DNA from: CAXMMR01 sp965198995
Lineage (GTDB): Bacteria; Pseudomonadota; Alphaproteobacteria; Acetobacterales; Acetobacteraceae
Direction of reading: 5' to 3'
DNA length: 64,000 nucleotides
Assembly: GCA_965198995.1 (NCBI GenBank)
Contig: CBDAQG010000002.1
Coordinates: 248,001-312,000 of the forward strand
Under the pieces are notes generated by a model. It saw nothing but the letters and a program-made list of their open reading frames with translations, did not search any database and had not been told where the DNA came from. Position numbers and translations under genes: made by a program. This document shows, piece after piece, positions 26,131 through 36,102 of the stretch (within the stretch, counting starts at the first letter, position 1; each line of letters starts with the position of its first letter).

Positions 26131-26298
26131 GGACGCCATCCGAGGCGCGGCCGGGTCGACCTGACCTCCGTCGCGCTCAGTCCGGAGGTGATCGAGCGCA
26201 GCCGTGTTCAGCGTTTCCTGGCCGCGAACGGCGAGCGCCTTTGTCGGCGTCTTGATCATCCAATGTTGATGTTTGTATGCCGGCAACGAGGCGCTGCG

Positions 26299-26991
26299 TC
26301 ATCGCAGGTTCGTCCAGTCCGGGATCGGGTCCAGCCCGCGTGGCGCCGCGGCCAGGGCCGCCGCGACGAGGGCGGCGATCGGTAGCAGCGTCAGGTTGCC
26401 CAGACGGGGCGTCAGCCAGGCTGCCAGCAAGGCGCCGACGCCGAAGGCGACGCACAGCAAGCCCATCACCAGCGCATGCGCTCGCTCCTCCTGCGCGCCA
26501 AGGATGACCTTGCTCAACGCAGTGATGGCAGCGCGCAGGTTTCCGGTGGTCATGCCGGTGTTGAAGGACCATGCGCCGATATGGGACAGGCTGGTGATCT
26601 GCAGTCCCGCAATAAAGCCGACGCAGGCGATCACGGCCTGGTCAGACAGGGTGTTCGCGGCAAACCCGAGCGCGGTCAGGAACACGCATTCCAAACCAAG
26701 CCGGATGTCGCGCGAGTTGAGCTTCATGGCTTTGACCACGCTGCCGGTCTGCCGCGAGAACAACAGCCCGGCGACGAAAGCGGCGAGCGAGGTGAGGTGA
26801 TTGCCCGCTCGTGCGAAATCCCCGCCGGACACCGCAATCATCATCAGCACGACGTTGCCGCTCTGGGCGTTCGCAAACACGTGCCCGTGCGCGAGATAGA
26901 CCCACGCGTCGAGCGCGCCGCCAGCGATCGTGATCAACGTGCTTGATATGACAGCCGAAGCACGCTGGCGATTGAGCTTGGTGGGAGTCAT
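26299..26991 (-). CDS. YoaK family (DUF1275) membrane protein
   Basis: A 230-residue protein with about six membrane segments. DUF1275 markers are the GGALDAWVYLAHGHVFANAQSGN block after the first helix and SFNTGMTTGNLRAAI. Members are small membrane proteins of unknown transport role, sometimes stress-linked. ATG at 26991. Transcribed away from the hydrolase at 27109, sharing a 117-bp control region. Base composition looks somewhat less GC-rich than the surroundings, as does that of its divergent neighbour, which hints at joint acquisition. Confidence 0.88.
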   Translation of the reverse strand: MTPTKLNRQRASAVISSTLITIAGGALDAWVYLAHGHVFANAQSGNVVLMMIAVSGGDFARAGNHLTSLAAFVAGLLFSRQTGSVVKAMKLNSRDIRLGLECVFLTALGFAANTLSDQAVIACVGFIAGLQITSLSHIGAWSFNTGMTTGNLRAAITALSKVILGAQEERAHALVMGLLCVAFGVGALLAAWLTPRLGNLTLLPIAALVAAALAAAPRGLDPIPDWTNLR

Positions 26992-27108
26992 GCTCGCCGT
27001 TCTAGCGCCTGGGCCATGCATGCTTCCAGCAAGCAGGTGACGAGAGGATCGGTTGCATGCCGACGGGTCGACATCCAGGCGGCTGAGCAAGAACAAGGAG
27101 ACGGGATC

Positions 27109-28203
27109 ATGGCGTCGGGCATCGGGCGGCGAATGACGGCTGCGCTTGGGATCACAACGCTCGTGTCGGCTTTGGCAAGCCGGGCGCGGGCGCAAACACC
27201 GCCTGCGCCGACGCCGGCGAATTTGGCGCACGAGCTGCCAAGCCCGCGGCCGGCGCCGGCGATCGGTGCAGACCTGCCCGACCTGCCTCCGCCACAGCCG
27301 GCCGGTGTGAGCGAGTTGCTGTTTCCCGGCTTCCACTCACAGGATATCCAAACCGGTGGTGCGACCATCCACACGCTGAGCAAGGGTCATGGGCAGCCGC
27401 TGCTCCTGATCCACGGCCATCCGGAGACGCACGTCACCTGGCACAAGGTGGCATCAGCTCTGGTGGACGCCGGATACCGGATTGTCGTTCCCGACCTGCG
27501 CGGCTACGGCGACTCCTCCAAGCCGGGCTACAGCCCGCAGAACGTCAACTACTCGTTCCGCGCCATGGCGCAGGACATGGTCGACGTCATGAGGCAACTT
27601 GGCCACTCGTCGTTCATGGTGGCGGGCCATGACCGTGGCGGCCGGGTGGTGCATCGCCTGTGTCTGGATCACCCCCAATTCGTGCAAAAAGCCGCCGTCC
27701 TGGACATCGCGCCGACACTGACGATGTACGATGACACCAGCAAAGAGTTCGCGACACGCTACGTGTGGTGGTTTTTGCAGATCCAGCCGGCGCCGATGCC
27801 GGAACACCTGATCAGCCTGGACCCCGGCTTCTACCTGCGTGATCACCTGGCCGTGCAGGGCAAAACGCCGGGCGCGGTCACGCCGGACGCGATGGCGGAG
27901 TATATCCGAACCTATTGCTGCCAAGCGACGATCCGCGCCGTTTGCGAGGACTATCGGGCTGCGGCGGGCATCGACCTTGATATGGACCGGACTGACGACA
28001 AGGCCGGGCACAAGATTAGGGCGCCGTTGCTGGCACTCTGGGGGGCAAAGGGGACGGTCGGCCAGATGTGGGACGTGCTTGCCACGTGGCGGCCGAAGGC
28101 TGACGGGCCCGTGGTCGGTGAAGCCCTGCCATGTGGCCATCTGATCCCGGAGGAACAGCCCGAACTCGTCATCTCCCACTTTCGGCAGTTCTTTAGGGCT
28201 TAG
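27109..28203 (+). CDS. exported alpha/beta hydrolase, haloacetate-dehalogenase-like
   Basis: A 364-residue enzyme with an N-terminal export signal (GRRMTAALGITTLVSALASRARA, possibly Tat, with twin Arg at 7-8). The hydrolase core matches the fluoroacetate dehalogenase group: HGHPETHVTWHKV (oxyanion region), LRGYGDSSKP, nucleophile motif GHDRGGR (Asp175, with Arg176 and Arg179 positioned to bind a carboxylate), a possible acid at Asp199 and His344 (PCGHLIPEE). Known family members use a His-Trp pair in the lid for the halide; the matching place here reads RYVWWFL (Trp220-Trp221), so fluoroacetate activity is doubtful. The ATG at 27109 follows AAGGAGA. Confidence 0.82.
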   Translation: MASGIGRRMTAALGITTLVSALASRARAQTPPAPTPANLAHELPSPRPAPAIGADLPDLPPPQPAGVSELLFPGFHSQDIQTGGATIHTLSKGHGQPLLLIHGHPETHVTWHKVASALVDAGYRIVVPDLRGYGDSSKPGYSPQNVNYSFRAMAQDMVDVMRQLGHSSFMVAGHDRGGRVVHRLCLDHPQFVQKAAVLDIAPTLTMYDDTSKEFATRYVWWFLQIQPAPMPEHLISLDPGFYLRDHLAVQGKTPGAVTPDAMAEYIRTYCCQATIRAVCEDYRAAAGIDLDMDRTDDKAGHKIRAPLLALWGAKGTVGQMWDVLATWRPKADGPVVGEALPCGHLIPEEQPELVISHFRQFFRA

Positions 28204-28389
28204 GTACGGCCGCCCGGGTCGTATCGAGCTGCGGACCCATGATGAACAGATAACTGCGGCGGCGATGCGGCGTCAGTCCGTGCGGAGGCCCGGGAGGCCG
28301 CTGGCGCATCGTCTCGGCGACCGCCGGATCGCAGCGCGTAGGCTGCCGCTACGACCCGGCGGTTACTCACGCGGGCGACACCGCGTGCT

Positions 28390-30672
28390 CTAGCCGCATT
28401 TCGACCAGCCGCAATGGACGCAGCTCAGGCAGCCGGCCTCGCGCACCAGGCCGGGCTGGCTGCATTTCGGGCAGAGCGGGCCGAGATGGGCGGCGGCGAG
28501 CGGCGTGACCGTGGTCTTGCCAGGCAGCGTCTCGAGCGGCTGCAGGAAGCCGGTGTCGATCATGTGGCGCTCGATCACGTCGCCGATGGCGGCGACGAGC
28601 GAGGGCACGTAGCGGCCGTTGCTCCACTGGCCGCCGCGCGGGTCGAACACCTGCTTCAGCTCCTCGGCCACGAAGGCGACCTCGCCGCCGCGGCGGAACA
28701 CGGCGCTGATCATGCGCGTGAGTGCTACGACCCAGGCGTAGTGCTCCAGGTTCTTGCTGTTGACGAAGACCTCGAAGGGGGTGCGACGGCCGTCGACCTC
28801 GACGTCGTTGATCGTGACGTACATGGCGTGCTCGCTGTCCGGCCAGCGCAGCTTGTAGGTCATGCCGCTGAGCTTCTCGGCGCGCGAGGCGAGCTCGACC
28901 ACTTCGCCGGCCGACTTGGCCTCGGGCTTCGGCTCGGCGGGCGTCACCTCGAGCACCGAGCCGGTGATGGCGTTCGGGCGGTAGGTGGTGCAGCCCTTGC
29001 AGCCGCTGCGGTAGGCGTCGAGGTAGACCTGCTGGAAGGCCGCGAAGTCGATGTCCTCGGGGACGTTCACGGTTTTGGAGATGGCGCTGTCGACGTGGCG
29101 CTGCACGGCGGCCTGCATGCGCACGTGCTCGGCGGGTGTCAGGTCCTGGGCGGTGACGAAGTGCTCGGGCAGCGGGGCGGAGGCGCCGAAGCGCTGGCGG
29201 AACAGTCGCAGCGCGTAGTCGGAGACCTCCTCCTCGCGGCGTGTGCCGTCCGGCTGCAGCACCTTGCGGGTGTAGGCGAGGGCGAACACCGGCTCGACGC
29301 CGCTGCTGACGTTGTCGGCGACGAGCGAGATCGTGCCGGTGGGCGCCACCGAGGTGAGCAGCGCGTTGCGGATGCCGTGGGCGGCGATCTGGTCGCGGAC
29401 GTCCTGGTCGAGCGTCTGGATCGACTCACCGGCGAGGTAGGGCTCGCGGTCGTAGAGGGGGAAGGCGCCCTTCTCGGCGGCGAGGGCGGCGGAGGCGAGG
29501 TAGGCGGCGCGGTTGATCTGGGCCGCCCAGTCGCCGGCCTGCGCGGCGGCCTCGGTGCTGCCGTAGCGCTGGCCGCACATCATCAGCGCGTCGGCAAGCC
29601 CCGTCATGCCGAGGCCGATGCGGCGCTTGGCCACCGCCTCCTGGCGCTGCGCCTCGAGCGGGAAGCCGGAGACGTCGATCGTGTTGTCCATCATCCGGAT
29701 GGCGACGCGGACCAGCTCGGCGAGCTCCTCGGGGTCGATGCCGGCGGCGGGGGTGAACGGGTCGTGGACGAGCTTGGCGAGGTTGATCGAGCCGAGCAGG
29801 CAGGCGCCGTAGGGCGGCAGCGGCTGCTCGCCGCACGGATTGGTCGAGCGGATCGTCTCGCAATAGTGCAGGTTGTTCCGCGCGTTGATGCGGTCGATGA
29901 AGATCACGCCGGGCTCGGCGTAGTCGTAGGTCGCCTGGGTGATGCTGTCGAACAGGGCGCGGGCGCGGATGGTGCGGTAGGTCTGGCCGGCGAACACCAG
30001 CGGCCAGTCGGCGTCGGCGTCGACGGCGGCCATGAACGGGTCGGTCGCCAGCACCGAGAGGTTGAAGTTGCGCAGCCGGCCAACCTGGCGCTTCGCGGCG
30101 ATGAAGGCCTCGATGTCGGGGTGGTCGCAGCGCATGGTCGCCATCATCGCGCCGCGGCGGGCGCCGGCGGACATGATGGTGCGGCACATCGCGTCCCACA
30201 CGTCCATGAAGGAGAGCGGGCCGGAGGCGTCGGCGCCGACGCCGCGCACCAGGGCGCCCTTGGGCCGCAGGGTGCTGAAATCGTAGCCGATGCCGCCGCC
30301 CTGCTGCATCGTCAGCGCGGCCTCGCGCAGGTGGTCGAAGATCGAGCCGAGGTCGTCGCCGATGTCGCCCATGACGAAGCAGTTGAACAGGGTGACGCGG
30401 CGGCCGGCGCCGGCGCCGGACATGATCCGCCCGGCGGGCAGGAAGCGGAAATCGGCGAGGGCGTCGTAGAACGGCCCCTCCCAGCGGGCCGGCTCCGCCT
30501 CTGCGAGCGCCAGCGCCCGGGCGACGCGCGTCCAGCTGTCCTCGATGCTGTCGTCGATGGGGACGCCGTCGGCCGTCTTGAGGCGATATTTCGCCTCCCA
30601 GATCTGGCGCGAGATCGGGGCGACGCGGTCGGCGGCGGCGAGTGGCAGGGCGCGAATCGAGTGTGTGTCCAT
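28390..30672 (-). CDS. nrdJ: adenosylcobalamin-dependent class II ribonucleotide reductase
   Basis: A 760-residue enzyme reducing ribonucleotides to deoxyribonucleotides with adenosylcobalamin, independent of oxygen. Key parts are FNCF (Cys98), MQQGGGIGYDFSTLRP, STNPCGEQPLPPYGAC (active-site NPCGE, 278-282) and APTGTISLVADNVSSG. The C-terminal zinc-type tail has Cys734/737 and Cys748/751/754/759. Length and tail match the NrdJ form of alphaproteobacteria. I prefer the ATG at 30672; another lies 12 bases upstream. Only 74 bases separate it from the co-directional methyltransferase upstream, too little room for a cobalamin riboswitch. Confidence 0.96.
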   Translation of the reverse strand: MDTHSIRALPLAAADRVAPISRQIWEAKYRLKTADGVPIDDSIEDSWTRVARALALAEAEPARWEGPFYDALADFRFLPAGRIMSGAGAGRRVTLFNCFVMGDIGDDLGSIFDHLREAALTMQQGGGIGYDFSTLRPKGALVRGVGADASGPLSFMDVWDAMCRTIMSAGARRGAMMATMRCDHPDIEAFIAAKRQVGRLRNFNLSVLATDPFMAAVDADADWPLVFAGQTYRTIRARALFDSITQATYDYAEPGVIFIDRINARNNLHYCETIRSTNPCGEQPLPPYGACLLGSINLAKLVHDPFTPAAGIDPEELAELVRVAIRMMDNTIDVSGFPLEAQRQEAVAKRRIGLGMTGLADALMMCGQRYGSTEAAAQAGDWAAQINRAAYLASAALAAEKGAFPLYDREPYLAGESIQTLDQDVRDQIAAHGIRNALLTSVAPTGTISLVADNVSSGVEPVFALAYTRKVLQPDGTRREEEVSDYALRLFRQRFGASAPLPEHFVTAQDLTPAEHVRMQAAVQRHVDSAISKTVNVPEDIDFAAFQQVYLDAYRSGCKGCTTYRPNAITGSVLEVTPAEPKPEAKSAGEVVELASRAEKLSGMTYKLRWPDSEHAMYVTINDVEVDGRRTPFEVFVNSKNLEHYAWVVALTRMISAVFRRGGEVAFVAEELKQVFDPRGGQWSNGRYVPSLVAAIGDVIERHMIDTGFLQPLETLPGKTTVTPLAAAHLGPLCPKCSQPGLVREAGCLSCVHCGWSKCG

Positions 30673-30746
30673 GGCGCGGATCATCCTTCTTTCCGTGATC
30701 TCGCGCTACGGTGTCGAGGGTCCCGAGCTCGTCACAACTCTCGACA

Positions 30747-31610
30747 TCAGGGGGACGACATCAGCGCCTGCACGCTATCGATCGGGGAGCGATTGAGGAT
30801 CAGCCCGATGCCCATCCAATTAGAACAATGCGATATCTCCATGATCGAACGCGTCGCTCTGTATTCGAGCTTGAGCTCGCTCCAGGTCCGTCTGATGCCG
30901 CCGTTCTGACTGTCATATTCTGCGCCGTTGATGTCGTGGAACGCCACAAAACCGGAGGACCTGCCGACGTTCAGCCAGTCAGTGCGCGATCCGTCGTAGG
31001 AGTGGTCGCCGTCGATGAAGGCAACGTCGAAGCGCTCGCCTGCGAACTCTCCGCTTGTGCACGGCGCCGCCTTCGTGATCGGTAGAAGGTCTTTGAAGTA
31101 GTCGAAGTCGGTGTAATCGTCGATGACGTCGACGGCCACATATTGGTGGTTCTTGTTCAATCGGTAAAAATACGCCGCCGCGATGTAAGCCGTGGCGCCC
31201 CGGAAAACGCCGATTTCAATCGCCGTGCTGGGCCGCGATGCACCAGCCATCATTAGGTAGTCGGCAAATTCCGTCGGAATCTGGATAATGCCGTAATCGA
31301 CCGAGTTCATGTAGTCGCTGAATGGCGCGAGCCCCCGCCAATCCTGATAGCGGATACCCACCTGACGTATGCAGTCGAGGAGGAAACTCCTGGACCCGAT
31401 CTCGGCGTTGCTGGCCTCCAGGATGCGCTGGATGCCGACACGGCCCTTCACGATGGCGACATCGAACGCCCGTGCGGCTCCGGTGGAGATCGGATAGCAC
31501 GATGATCGACGCCGCGGCTCGCGCCCCAGCGCTCCGCGGTCTGGATCGGGGTCGGGATCGGCTTGGGTCTGGATCTCGGGTCCTTGCGGATCGTCGGCAG
31601 GCTTGTCCAT
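30747..31610 (-). CDS. class I SAM-dependent methyltransferase (Methyltransf_24 type)
   Basis: A 287-residue protein. The SAM-binding motif I is TAIEIGVFRGATAYIAA; AVDVIDDYTDFDY, FIDGDHSYDG and VAFHDING complete the fold seen in cephalosporin-hydroxylase-like and glycan-modifying methyltransferases. The first 40 residues are a charged, Asp-Pro-rich leader. ATG at 31610. Its codon use is visibly less GC-rich than its neighbours (for example AATCGGTAAAAATACGCC near 31160), which suggests more recent transfer. It lies 38 bases downstream of the GlfT2-like glycosyltransferase, so both likely act on one surface glycan. Confidence 0.8.
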   Translation of the reverse strand: MDKPADDPQGPEIQTQADPDPDPDRGALGREPRRRSSCYPISTGAARAFDVAIVKGRVGIQRILEASNAEIGSRSFLLDCIRQVGIRYQDWRGLAPFSDYMNSVDYGIIQIPTEFADYLMMAGASRPSTAIEIGVFRGATAYIAAAYFYRLNKNHQYVAVDVIDDYTDFDYFKDLLPITKAAPCTSGEFAGERFDVAFIDGDHSYDGSRTDWLNVGRSSGFVAFHDINGAEYDSQNGGIRRTWSELKLEYRATRSIMEISHCSNWMGIGLILNRSPIDSVQALMSSP

Positions 31611-31648
31611 CCGTCGCCTCCCGTGCCGTTGTTGGTCGGCCGACCGTG

Positions 31649-33544
31649 CTATTCGTGTTCGGCGCGCGCAAGGTAGCCACGCCAGAACGTGGGCGACGTC
31701 AGCTCTGGCGCGGCCTCCCGCCATCGCCGCACCATCCCCGGGCCCTGGCGATAGAGGCGCCAGAGCACGCTGACAGCCTCGCGCGCCAGGGCCAGGAAGT
31801 GCGCGCGCGAGCGGGTGTAGACCGGCATGTCGGACTGCCACCAGCTGTCCAGCACGACGCTGTCGCGGCGGCGTAGCGTGATCCAGGCAAAGTCGTCGAC
31901 CGGCACCCGCAGCGGCGCCGCGGCGCGCGCCGGCTTCAGCGCATTGCGGGCGAGCACGACGACGAACCAGAACAGGTAGGCGGGCCGGCCGCGCGGCAGG
32001 CGCGGCATCGCCGCACGCGACAGCACGCTGGCGCGCGGCACGGTGGGACAGTCGAAGCGCTCGCGGATGGCGGCGAGGCTCGCATGCAGCGGCCGCGGGT
32101 CGGCACGCAGCACGTCGGGGCCGCGCAGGAAGTCCTCGATGCCGCGCAGGATCAGCGCGCTGCTGTAGTAGCGGTAGGTCAGCAGGTGCAGCAGCAGGTG
32201 GCGGAGCTGGCGGCGGACCATGCCGGCGCTGGTGACGTGGCAGTGCAGCGCGCCCAGGGTGAGCAGGTTGCGGGTCTCGTAGTAGAGCTGCCAGCCGCCG
32301 AGCTTGAGGTAGAACGGCTCGTGCCAGACGGCGGCACCCGGCAGCGACACGGTGGAAATGCCGTGATGGTAGAGGCGGGTGCCGAACTCGGCATCGTCGC
32401 CGCGGATGAAGCAGGGCAGCGGCAGGCCGACCCGGCGCAGGATGTCGAGCGACAGGGCGAAGCACCACCAGCCGTTGTAGTGCATCGCCGGCAGGGCGGC
32501 GAGCTCGGCCAGCACGTCGGTGCTGGTGATGTCGAGGTCGTGCTGGATGGGTTGGACGAACCAGCGGCGCTCGTCGAAGATTGCGCCGCCCTCGTAGAGC
32601 TTCATCGGCTGCACGCTGTCCAGCATGTGGCCGCCGAGCACGACGTCCTCGCGGGCGAGCGAGAGGAAGGCGGACATGCGGACCAGGGTGTCGGACTCGA
32701 AGATCACGTCGTCGTCGAGCAGCATGACGTGGGTGAAGTCGGACGGGTTGGCGTCGCTGCCGAGCGCCTCGATCATGCCGCGGGTGAAACCGCCGGCGCC
32801 GCCGAGATTACCCTGCTCGATGACCTGCAGGCGCTCGCCGAGCCGGCGCGCCGCGGGGCTTACGGCCCGGTGCTCGCGCAGGCCGCGTCGGCCCTGGTTC
32901 ACCACGATGAGCCGGCGCATCGAGGCGGCGGCCTCGGGGTCGGCGACCACCGCGGCGAGCAGCTCGCCGAGTGCCGCCTCGCGGTTGAAGGTGCACACGA
33001 CGACGGCGAGGCGGCAGGTCGGCGCCGCCTCGGCGGCGTGCCAGCTCGCCTCGATGAAGCGCGCGGTGCCGCCGTGATGGGCCGACACCTCGAGGAACAC
33101 CAGGCCACGCTGGCGGAAGTTCACGCTGTCGTCGGCGATCAGGAATCGCAGCTCCTGCGGGCCGAACTCGCCGGCCTCGCGACTGTGCTCGTGCAGCAGG
33201 TCGTACTGGGCGTCGCAGCGGCGCAGCACCCGCACCGTGCAGGCGCCGTCGACGACGACGCGCAGCACCAGCCGCGCCAAGCGTGTGTGGGCCCACCAAT
33301 GGCCTTCGAAGAAGGCGGAGAAGTAGGTGTCGAAGCCGAGCGAGGTGGCCGGCGCGAGGCTGATGCTGCCGTCCTCGCCGAGCACGGCGCGGACCGGGCC
33401 GCTGCCGTCATCGGTATGGCGGAAGACGCGCCAATAGAGCGGGCGCAGCGCCGGCTTGCACTGGGTTCGGATGCGCTGGAGGAGCAGGCCGCGGTTTGGC
33501 GTCTCGATGGTGCCGCGCGGCCGTGCAAACTCGATCTGGTCCAG
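31649..33544 (-). CDS. GlfT2-like galactofuranosyltransferase family protein, probably starting at CTG
   Basis: About 631 residues. An N-terminal beta-rich domain (up to 175), then a GT2 catalytic domain with VVCTFNREAALGELL, QGNLGGAGGFTRGM, DDD (277-279), WWCFALS, RGDDAEF (383-384) and metal-site His408 (VWHEPFYLKLG), then a helical C-terminal domain. This is the order of mycobacterial GlfT2. The next usable start, GTG at 33385, would remove 53 residues, yet the upstream codons read as a sensible GlfT2 N-terminus (IEFARPRGTIETPNRGLLLQ). The frame back to the next stop near 33620 holds no ATG, GTG or TTG, only CTG. The CTG at 33544 has AGGAGA 6 bases upstream. Likely adds galactofuranose or similar sugars. 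Confidence 0.8.
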   Translation of the reverse strand: MDQIEFARPRGTIETPNRGLLLQRIRTQCKPALRPLYWRVFRHTDDGSGPVRAVLGEDGSISLAPATSLGFDTYFSAFFEGHWWAHTRLARLVLRVVVDGACTVRVLRRCDAQYDLLHEHSREAGEFGPQELRFLIADDSVNFRQRGLVFLEVSAHHGGTARFIEASWHAAEAAPTCRLAVVVCTFNREAALGELLAAVVADPEAAASMRRLIVVNQGRRGLREHRAVSPAARRLGERLQVIEQGNLGGAGGFTRGMIEALGSDANPSDFTHVMLLDDDVIFESDTLVRMSAFLSLAREDVVLGGHMLDSVQPMKLYEGGAIFDERRWFVQPIQHDLDITSTDVLAELAALPAMHYNGWWCFALSLDILRRVGLPLPCFIRGDDAEFGTRLYHHGISTVSLPGAAVWHEPFYLKLGGWQLYYETRNLLTLGALHCHVTSAGMVRRQLRHLLLHLLTYRYYSSALILRGIEDFLRGPDVLRADPRPLHASLAAIRERFDCPTVPRASVLSRAAMPRLPRGRPAYLFWFVVVLARNALKPARAAAPLRVPVDDFAWITLRRRDSVVLDSWWQSDMPVYTRSRAHFLALAREAVSVLWRLYRQGPGMVRRWREAAPELTSPTFWRGYLARAEHE

Positions 33545-33770
33545 GCGACGTCTCCTAGCGCGGGCTGATCCGGAGCGGCCCGCGGGCGCGGAACGCCCGA
33601 CCAGAGCGCATCAATGGCGATTGCAGCCGGGGCGCGCTCGTCACAGCTACGTCATGCTGAGTACGCGAGGCCTCGGCTAACCCGATCGTGATTGGGGGGG
33701 CGGCTTGGCTTGGTGGGACGCTATGGCGTTGCGGCGGTCATTGCAATGCCGGGATGATTGCAGGGCGGAC

Positions 33771-33953
33771 GGCAAGGGCTCCCCCGCCGTGAGTTCGCAC
33801 GACGGGGGCGGCGCCCCCCAGACCCGCATCAGCCTATCAATCCTGCTCCCAAGCCACCGAACTTGCCGTGGAGACAGGGAGAAGTCATGGATTTTAAAGG
33901 CTCTGCCGTCAATGCGATCGCGGGCATGCCGCGATGGAGCAAAGCCCCTGGCC
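33771..33953. repeat. family B composite palindromic element (copy B5), diverged
   Basis: The 412-bp gap 33545-33956 holds no gene that I can support. Most of its right half is a family B copy: GGCAAGGGCTCCCCCGCC, a GACGGGGGCGGCGCCCCC hairpin with AGACCCGCATC, ATGGATTTTAAAGGC, and AAAGCCCCTGGCC at the end. The TTAAAGGC module and the right arm carry substitutions, so it looks older than the other copies. The left part (33545-33770) shows nothing recognisable. Confidence 0.65.
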
Positions 33954-33956
33954 TTC

Positions 33957-35135
33957 CTAGCGCACCAGCGCTGTCGTCATCTGCCCGATGCCCTCGATTG
34001 TCATCGGGAACATCCGCTCCTGCATCGCCTCCTGCACCAGCCGCACCGACTGCGTGCCCGGCCAGTAGCGCTGCGGCGCGGGATTGAGCCAGGCGACGGC
34101 GCGGAAATGCCGGGTTACCCGGTCCAGCCACACCAGCCCGGGCTCCTCGTTCCAGTGCTCGACGCTGCCGCCGGCGGTGATCAGCTCGTAGGGGCTCATG
34201 GTGGCGTCGCCGACGAAGACCACACGCCAGTCCGGGCCGTAGCGGCGCAGCAGCTCCTCGGTCGGCGTGGCCGCCTCGTGGCGGCGGGCGGCGGAGCGCC
34301 AGACGCGCTCGTAGAGGCAATTGTGGAAGTAGTAGTGCTCGAGCTGGCGGAACTCGGAGCGGGCGGCGGAGAACAGCTCCTCGCTGGCCAGCACGTGGTC
34401 GTCCATCGAGCCGCCGATGTCGAGCAGCAGCAGCACCTTGACGGTGTTGCGGCGCTCGGCGCGCAGGCGCAGGTCCAGCGTGCCGGCATTGCCGGCGGTG
34501 GCCGCGACCGTGCCGTCGATGTCGAGCTCGTCCGGCGTGCCGCTGCGGGCGAAGCGGCGCAGCCGGCGCAGGGCGACGCGGAAGTTGCGGGTGCCGAGCT
34601 CGCGCGTGTCGTCGAGGTCGGCGAAGGCCCGCTCGTCCCAAACCTTGACCGCGCGGCGATGGCGCGAGCCGTCCTGGCCGATGCGCACGCCTTCCGGGTT
34701 GTAGCCGTGCGCGCCGAAGGGGGAGGTGCCGTTGGTGCCGATGTTCTTGCTGCCGCCCGAATGGCGCTTGTCCTGGTTGGCGAGGCGCTCGCGCAGCGCC
34801 TCCATGATCTTGTCGAAGCCGCCGAGGGCGCGGATTTCGGCCATCTGCTCCGGCGTCAGCATGCTTTCGGCGAGCTTGCGCAGCCACGCCTCGGGGATCT
34901 CCTGCGGCGGCGTGCCGGGCGGGCTCTCGATGCCGTGGAAGGCCTGGCCGAACACGCGGTCGAAGCGGTCGAGATGGCGCTCGTCCTTCACCAGCGCCGT
35001 GCGGGCCAGGAAGTAGAAGCCCTCGACGTCATACTCGACGACGCCGGCCCGCATGGCGCCGAGTAGCGCCAGATACTCGGTGAGCGAGGCCGGCACGCCC
35101 GCCTCTCGTAGCGCCAGCACGAAGGGGGCGAACAC
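33957..35135 (-). CDS. CoxE-like von Willebrand factor A domain protein
   Basis: A 392-residue cytoplasmic protein. The C-terminal VWA domain has a MIDAS-type metal site, DIGGSMDD (239-246), in which the usual first Ser is Gly, and a second metal-loop block FVGDATMSPYEL. The N-terminal half is helical (AESMLTPEQMAEIRALGG). VWA proteins of this type work with MoxR ATPases to insert metals or cofactors into enzymes, as CoxE does with CoxD for CO dehydrogenase. The GTG at 35135 lies 9 bases after the moxR-type gene stop. No CO dehydrogenase gene is in the window, so the client is unknown. Confidence 0.85.
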   Translation of the reverse strand: MFAPFVLALREAGVPASLTEYLALLGAMRAGVVEYDVEGFYFLARTALVKDERHLDRFDRVFGQAFHGIESPPGTPPQEIPEAWLRKLAESMLTPEQMAEIRALGGFDKIMEALRERLANQDKRHSGGSKNIGTNGTSPFGAHGYNPEGVRIGQDGSRHRRAVKVWDERAFADLDDTRELGTRNFRVALRRLRRFARSGTPDELDIDGTVAATAGNAGTLDLRLRAERRNTVKVLLLLDIGGSMDDHVLASEELFSAARSEFRQLEHYYFHNCLYERVWRSAARRHEAATPTEELLRRYGPDWRVVFVGDATMSPYELITAGGSVEHWNEEPGLVWLDRVTRHFRAVAWLNPAPQRYWPGTQSVRLVQEAMQERMFPMTIEGIGQMTTALVR

Positions 35136-35144
35136 CGGGTCGGC

Positions 35145-35984
<840 letters not shown>

Positions 35985-36034
35985 GGGCGGTGATCTCCTT
36001 GCCGACACGGTACAGTGTGCGGCGCGGGAGGCAA

Positions 36035-36085
36035 GGCAAGGGGCTTTGCCCCTTGACCCCACCAGAGGCCCGAGGCCTTTGGACC
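36035..36085. repeat. short family B element (copy B6)
   Basis: Only two hairpins: AAGGGGCTTTGCCCCTT followed by GACCCC, then AGAGGCCCGAGGCCTTTGG. Located between divergent genes, directly before the ribosome binding site of the channel gene. Confidence 0.6.
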
Positions 36086-36102
36086 GCTTTACAGGAGCCT
36101 TC

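Noticed and set aside
30673..30746. Cobalamin riboswitch upstream of nrdJ
   Set aside because: Only about 74 bases lie between the genes, and no B12-box-like sequence is visible.
28414..30909. An 831-codon plus-strand open frame opposite nrdJ
   Set aside because: Val/Gly/Ala/Glu-rich shadow sequence without motifs, fully covered by the well-supported nrdJ.
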